Assembly: GCA_963691715.1 (NCBI GenBank)
Contig: OY829281.1
Span: 434,001 to 498,000, forward strand
DNA: 64,000 bases
From: HXMU1420-13 sp963691715
GTDB taxonomy: Bacteria; Bacteroidota; Rhodothermia; Balneolales; Balneolaceae
Direction: 5' to 3'
The notes below the pieces were generated by a model. That model ran no database searches. It saw nothing but the letters and a program-made list of their open reading frames with translations, and was not told the DNA's origin. Positions 61,413-64,000 of this stretch are shown here, in pieces; positions within the stretch are counted from its first letter, which is position 1; every line of letters begins with the position of its first letter. The translations under genes were made by a program, and so were the position numbers.

Positions 61413-62900
61413 ATGACGATTAATCGAGAGTACGATGCTATAGTAATAGGTTCAGGTATGGGAGGTATGAGCGCTGCTGCTCTCCTAGCTAATGATGGTT
61501 ATAAAGTATTAATTTTAGAAGCGGCTCTTCATCCAGGTGGATGTTCTTCGTCTTATCCAAGAAAGGGATATATTTTTGAAAGTGGGGCCACTACACTCAT
61601 TGGTTTTGATGAAAATCAGCCCCTTAAATATCTGGAAGAAAAAACGGGTCTTCAGATACCAAGAGTAGAATTAAATCCATCAATGAAAGTATGGCTAGAT
61701 GGTGAGCAGATTACACGCTATAAAAATCGAACCGAATGGATTGAAGAAGCCGTTCGAGTATTTGGGAATCGAAAAGCTCAGAAAAAGTTTTGGAAACTAG
61801 CTTTTAGGATTTCGGATGTGGTATGGAAAGTGAGTTTAAAAAATAAATTTTTTCCACCTCGAACCATCGTTGAATGGTTTAAATTATGTACTTCCAATTC
61901 ACCAAAAGATGTTTGGGTATTACTCTATGCGATAAAATCAGTAAAGGATATTGCAAAAAAATGTGGTATTACATCATCAAAGTTTTTTCGATTTTTAGAC
62001 GAACAATTGATGATTACTGCGCAGGCTAAAACCGATGATGTACCGTTTTTATTTGGTGCAGCTGGTATTACTTACACCAATTATTCGAATTTTTATGTTC
62101 CAGGTGGACTTATCCAAATGATTTATAAAATTCGAGAATATGTCGAAAATAAGGGTGGTAAGTTGTTAACTAAAGAAGCAGTTAAACATATCGAAAAAAC
62201 GAATGATCAATTTTTAGTTTCTTCTATAAAGAAAAATACATACCAAGTACCCATAGTTATATCTAATGTGCCACTTTGGAATATGGAAGAGATGTTGGAT
62301 TCATCAATGTCGAAATATTTTAACAAAGAATCGAAAGATTTTGAACAAGCATGGGGCGCAATTACAATGGGAATTGCAACTTCAGACACATATTCGGAAA
62401 ATCTAGGAATTCATCATCAAATTCATTTGGATGGATTGAAAGTACCACATACGAATTCAGAATCCATTTTTGTTTCTATGAATCAAAGAGGAGATACTGA
62501 CCGTGCACCAAAAGGAGAACGAACGTTAAATATTTCATGCCACGCTTCTCCAGAATATTGGTTTAAAATGGGTGATAGTTACAAAAAAAATAAAGAAGAA
62601 GTAAAAGATTTCATTATCAATACACTAATACATAAACTTCCAGGATTTGCAGATTCAGAAATAAAATTAGCAGACCTAGCAACACCGATTACATGGCAGA
62701 ACTGGGTATACAGAAAAAAAGGCAGGGTAGGTGGCATTCCTCAGAGTATGGCACGTAGCTTGCTAAAATGGACACCATCAGAAACTCCATTTAATGGGCT
62801 TTATCTCGTGGGAGATACTACCTACCCAGGGCAAGGAATTCCTGGCGTAACTTTAAGTGGTATCAACGTATATTCACGAATCAAAAAAAATAACACTTAA
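61413..62900 (+). CDS. FAD-dependent phytoene desaturase/carotenoid isomerase-like oxidoreductase
   Basis: 495-residue amine-oxidase-fold flavoprotein of the CrtI/CrtH group. The N-terminal dinucleotide-binding motif is DAIVIGSGMGGMSAAALLANDG (about 8-29, read as VIGSGMGGMSAAALLA), followed by LEAALHPGGCSSSYPRKGYIFESG. The C-terminal FAD-contact motif is GLYLVGDTTYPGQGIPGVTLSG (about 467-488, read LYLVGDTTYPGQGIPGV). FVPGGLIQMIY matches the YPxGG region. Desaturase, isomerase and saturase members look alike, so substrate is unresolved. Presence of crtY at 44 kb supports a carotenoid role. A rhomboid gene follows after 10 bases. Confidence 0.8.
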   Translation: MTINREYDAIVIGSGMGGMSAAALLANDGYKVLILEAALHPGGCSSSYPRKGYIFESGATTLIGFDENQPLKYLEEKTGLQIPRVELNPSMKVWLDGEQITRYKNRTEWIEEAVRVFGNRKAQKKFWKLAFRISDVVWKVSLKNKFFPPRTIVEWFKLCTSNSPKDVWVLLYAIKSVKDIAKKCGITSSKFFRFLDEQLMITAQAKTDDVPFLFGAAGITYTNYSNFYVPGGLIQMIYKIREYVENKGGKLLTKEAVKHIEKTNDQFLVSSIKKNTYQVPIVISNVPLWNMEEMLDSSMSKYFNKESKDFEQAWGAITMGIATSDTYSENLGIHHQIHLDGLKVPHTNSESIFVSMNQRGDTDRAPKGERTLNISCHASPEYWFKMGDSYKKNKEEVKDFIINTLIHKLPGFADSEIKLADLATPITWQNWVYRKKGRVGGIPQSMARSLLKWTPSETPFNGLYLVGDTTYPGQGIPGVTLSGINVYSRIKKNNT

Positions 62901-62910
62901 TTTTTTCGAA

Positions 62911-63546
62911 TTGACCCAATTTCAGCCAAACACAACTTTTTCATTATTTCCATCAGGTGTAAAAAACCTTTTATTTATTAATGGTATAATTTTTCTAATT
63001 ACAAAAAGTATGTTCACTGGAGCTTGGACGGGGTTGGGTAATTTTCTTGTTCCATATCTAGCATTATGTCCATTAGGAAGTGGATATTTCTTGCCATGGC
63101 AAGTTGTCTCATATATGTTTTTACATGCAGATTTAAGCCATATTTTCTTTAACCTATTTGCTCTTTGGATATTTGGGCAGGCGATAGAGAATCTTTGGGG
63201 CACAAGAAGGTTTTATATATATTATTTCTTAACAGGAATAGGAGCTGCAATTATTCACATGCTTATTGGGGGAGCTCAAGGATATACAATTGGGGCTTCG
63301 GGGGCAGTTTTTGGTATTTTACTTGCATTTGGTATGATGTTTCCAAATCAGCATATTTTATTATTATTTCCTCCAATACCAATCAAAGTAAAGTATTTTG
63401 TAGCTATATATGGAGTAATTGAGTTGTTCTCAGGATTATCAAGACCTGATAGTGGTGTTGCACATTTTGCTCATCTTGGAGGATTGGTAGTTGGTTATGC
63501 ACTTATTAAGTTATGGAAGATTAAACGACCACAAATGTATGTTTAG
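62911..63546 (+). CDS. Rhomboid family intramembrane serine protease
   Basis: About 212 residues from TTG 62911, the first in-frame start after the preceding gene; an earlier GTG at 62857 would overlap it. Six transmembrane helices fit a basic rhomboid fold. Motifs are FLHADLSHIFFNLFALWIFG (about 70-89; the oxyanion His and Asn), the catalytic Ser in IGASGAVFGI (about 130-139), and the catalytic His in VAHFAHLGGLVVG (about 187-199). It is followed 32 bases later by a second rhomboid gene, forming a tandem pair. Confidence 0.88.
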   Translation: MTQFQPNTTFSLFPSGVKNLLFINGIIFLITKSMFTGAWTGLGNFLVPYLALCPLGSGYFLPWQVVSYMFLHADLSHIFFNLFALWIFGQAIENLWGTRRFYIYYFLTGIGAAIIHMLIGGAQGYTIGASGAVFGILLAFGMMFPNQHILLLFPPIPIKVKYFVAIYGVIELFSGLSRPDSGVAHFAHLGGLVVGYALIKLWKIKRPQMYV

Positions 63547-63578
63547 ATTGAATATGAAAATGACAAGTGAGGTGTAAT

Positions 63579-64000
63579 ATGGCATATGATTCATTCATAA
63601 ATACTGCAAAAAGAGGATTCATGAGAATGCCTATTGCAATTAGAACCATCATTGGAATAAATGCACTGATGTTTTTGGTTCAATTATTTTTCGCAGGATT
63701 ATTTGGTGTAAGTTTAACCACCTATTTTGGATTTATACCAGATGTATGGATTACAGTTACTAATCCATGGAGAATTATAACCTATATGTTTCTTCATTCT
63801 TTAACGAACCCTTTTCATTTTATTTTTAACATGTTGTGGTTATGGTGGATGGGACGACCAGTAGAAGAAGAAATAGGCCCACGAAGTTTTTTGACAGTTT
63901 ATTTTGGTGCTGGCTTTGTAGGTGCTTTGATTGATGTGATTGTAAGTTTAACTGGTACTCCTATTCCCGTGATTGGTGCTTCTGGCGCTGTCTATGGAAT
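63579..64000 (+). CDS. Second rhomboid family protease, 3'-truncated by window edge
   Basis: 140 codons are visible from ATG 63579, which follows GAGGTGTAAT, one of the better ribosome-binding sites here. Motifs are RIITYMFLHSLTNPFHFIFNMLWLWWMG (His and Asn of the oxyanion hole; read TYMFLHSLTNPFHFIFNM) and VIGASGAVYG, with the catalytic Ser at about 135. The catalytic His is beyond the window. Sequence is clearly related to the preceding rhomboid but diverged, with a longer amphipathic N-terminus (FINTAKRGFMRMPI). Confidence 0.88.
   Translation, partial: MAYDSFINTAKRGFMRMPIAIRTIIGINALMFLVQLFFAGLFGVSLTTYFGFIPDVWITVTNPWRIITYMFLHSLTNPFHFIFNMLWLWWMGRPVEEEIGPRSFLTVYFGAGFVGALIDVIVSLTGTPIPVIGASGAVYG

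Noticed and set aside
1..64000. tRNA or rRNA genes, CRISPR arrays, insertion sequences, prophage genes
   Set aside because: No cloverleaf-like or CCA-ended segments, regular short spaced repeats, transposases or integrases were recognised in any gap or ORF.

Overview
The window is AT-rich (about one third G+C by eye) and comes from a Gram-negative bacterium of the Bacteroidota/FCB group. The best guess is Balneolaeota/Rhodothermota-like. Two giant surface proteins end in a type IX secretion (T9SS) sorting domain of the 'SQNYPNPFNPSTTI ... GVYFYRL ... KKMTLIK' kind common there. TTG and GTG starts are frequent and Shine-Dalgarno sites are weak. Taxonomy is inferred from protein style only.

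Layout. 1-5.8 kb (+): 3' part of alaS, then the pyruvate dehydrogenase operon pdhA-pdhB-pdhC, closed by a terminator. 5.8-20 kb (all -): an unusual locus. Read in transcription order it holds three pilin/pseudopilin-like membrane proteins (one DUF4900-like), a small secreted beta-domain protein, four secreted pilin-like proteins, a PapD-like chaperone, an outer-membrane usher fused to TPRs, a natural FliF-FliG fusion, a small TPR protein, a MotA homologue and a MotB homologue carrying three SPOR-like repeats. 20-37.2 kb (-): two giant paralogous adhesins (DUF2341, LamG-like, cadherin-like repeats, T9SS tail). The second is broken by a frameshift, lacks a start and signal peptide, and contains a 1.4-kb tandem duplication. 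37.5-41 kb (+): dTDP-L-rhamnose operon rfbA-rfbD-rfbC-rfbB plus an EVE-domain gene, facing a WbuC-type cupin. 41.8-64 kb: housekeeping genes: dCTP deaminase, a Bfd-like [2Fe-2S] protein, rsmE, lycopene cyclase, threonine aldolase, argD-like aminotransferase, uvrC, a sigma/anti-sigma pair, parA-parB with a DnaA-box-like site upstream, a DUF5683 protein, a TPR protein, transketolase, a SpoIIE-type phosphatase, polA, a carotenoid-type oxidoreductase and two tandem rhomboid proteases.

The candidate new system is the 5.8-20 kb block. It joins the rotor (FliF C-terminus plus complete FliG) and the stator (MotA/MotB) of a flagellar-type ion-driven motor to a chaperone-usher fibre pathway and type-IV-pilin-like subunits. 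No flagellar export gene, hook or filament gene is present. The inference is a non-flagellar rotary or force-transmitting machine acting on a surface fibre, perhaps for gliding or adhesion. The homologies are read directly from the protein sequences; the combined function is a hypothesis. Two genes of this locus have long homopolymers at their 5' ends, and in the usher the A10/T10 tract puts the signal peptide out of frame. That suggests phase variation or a sequence error.
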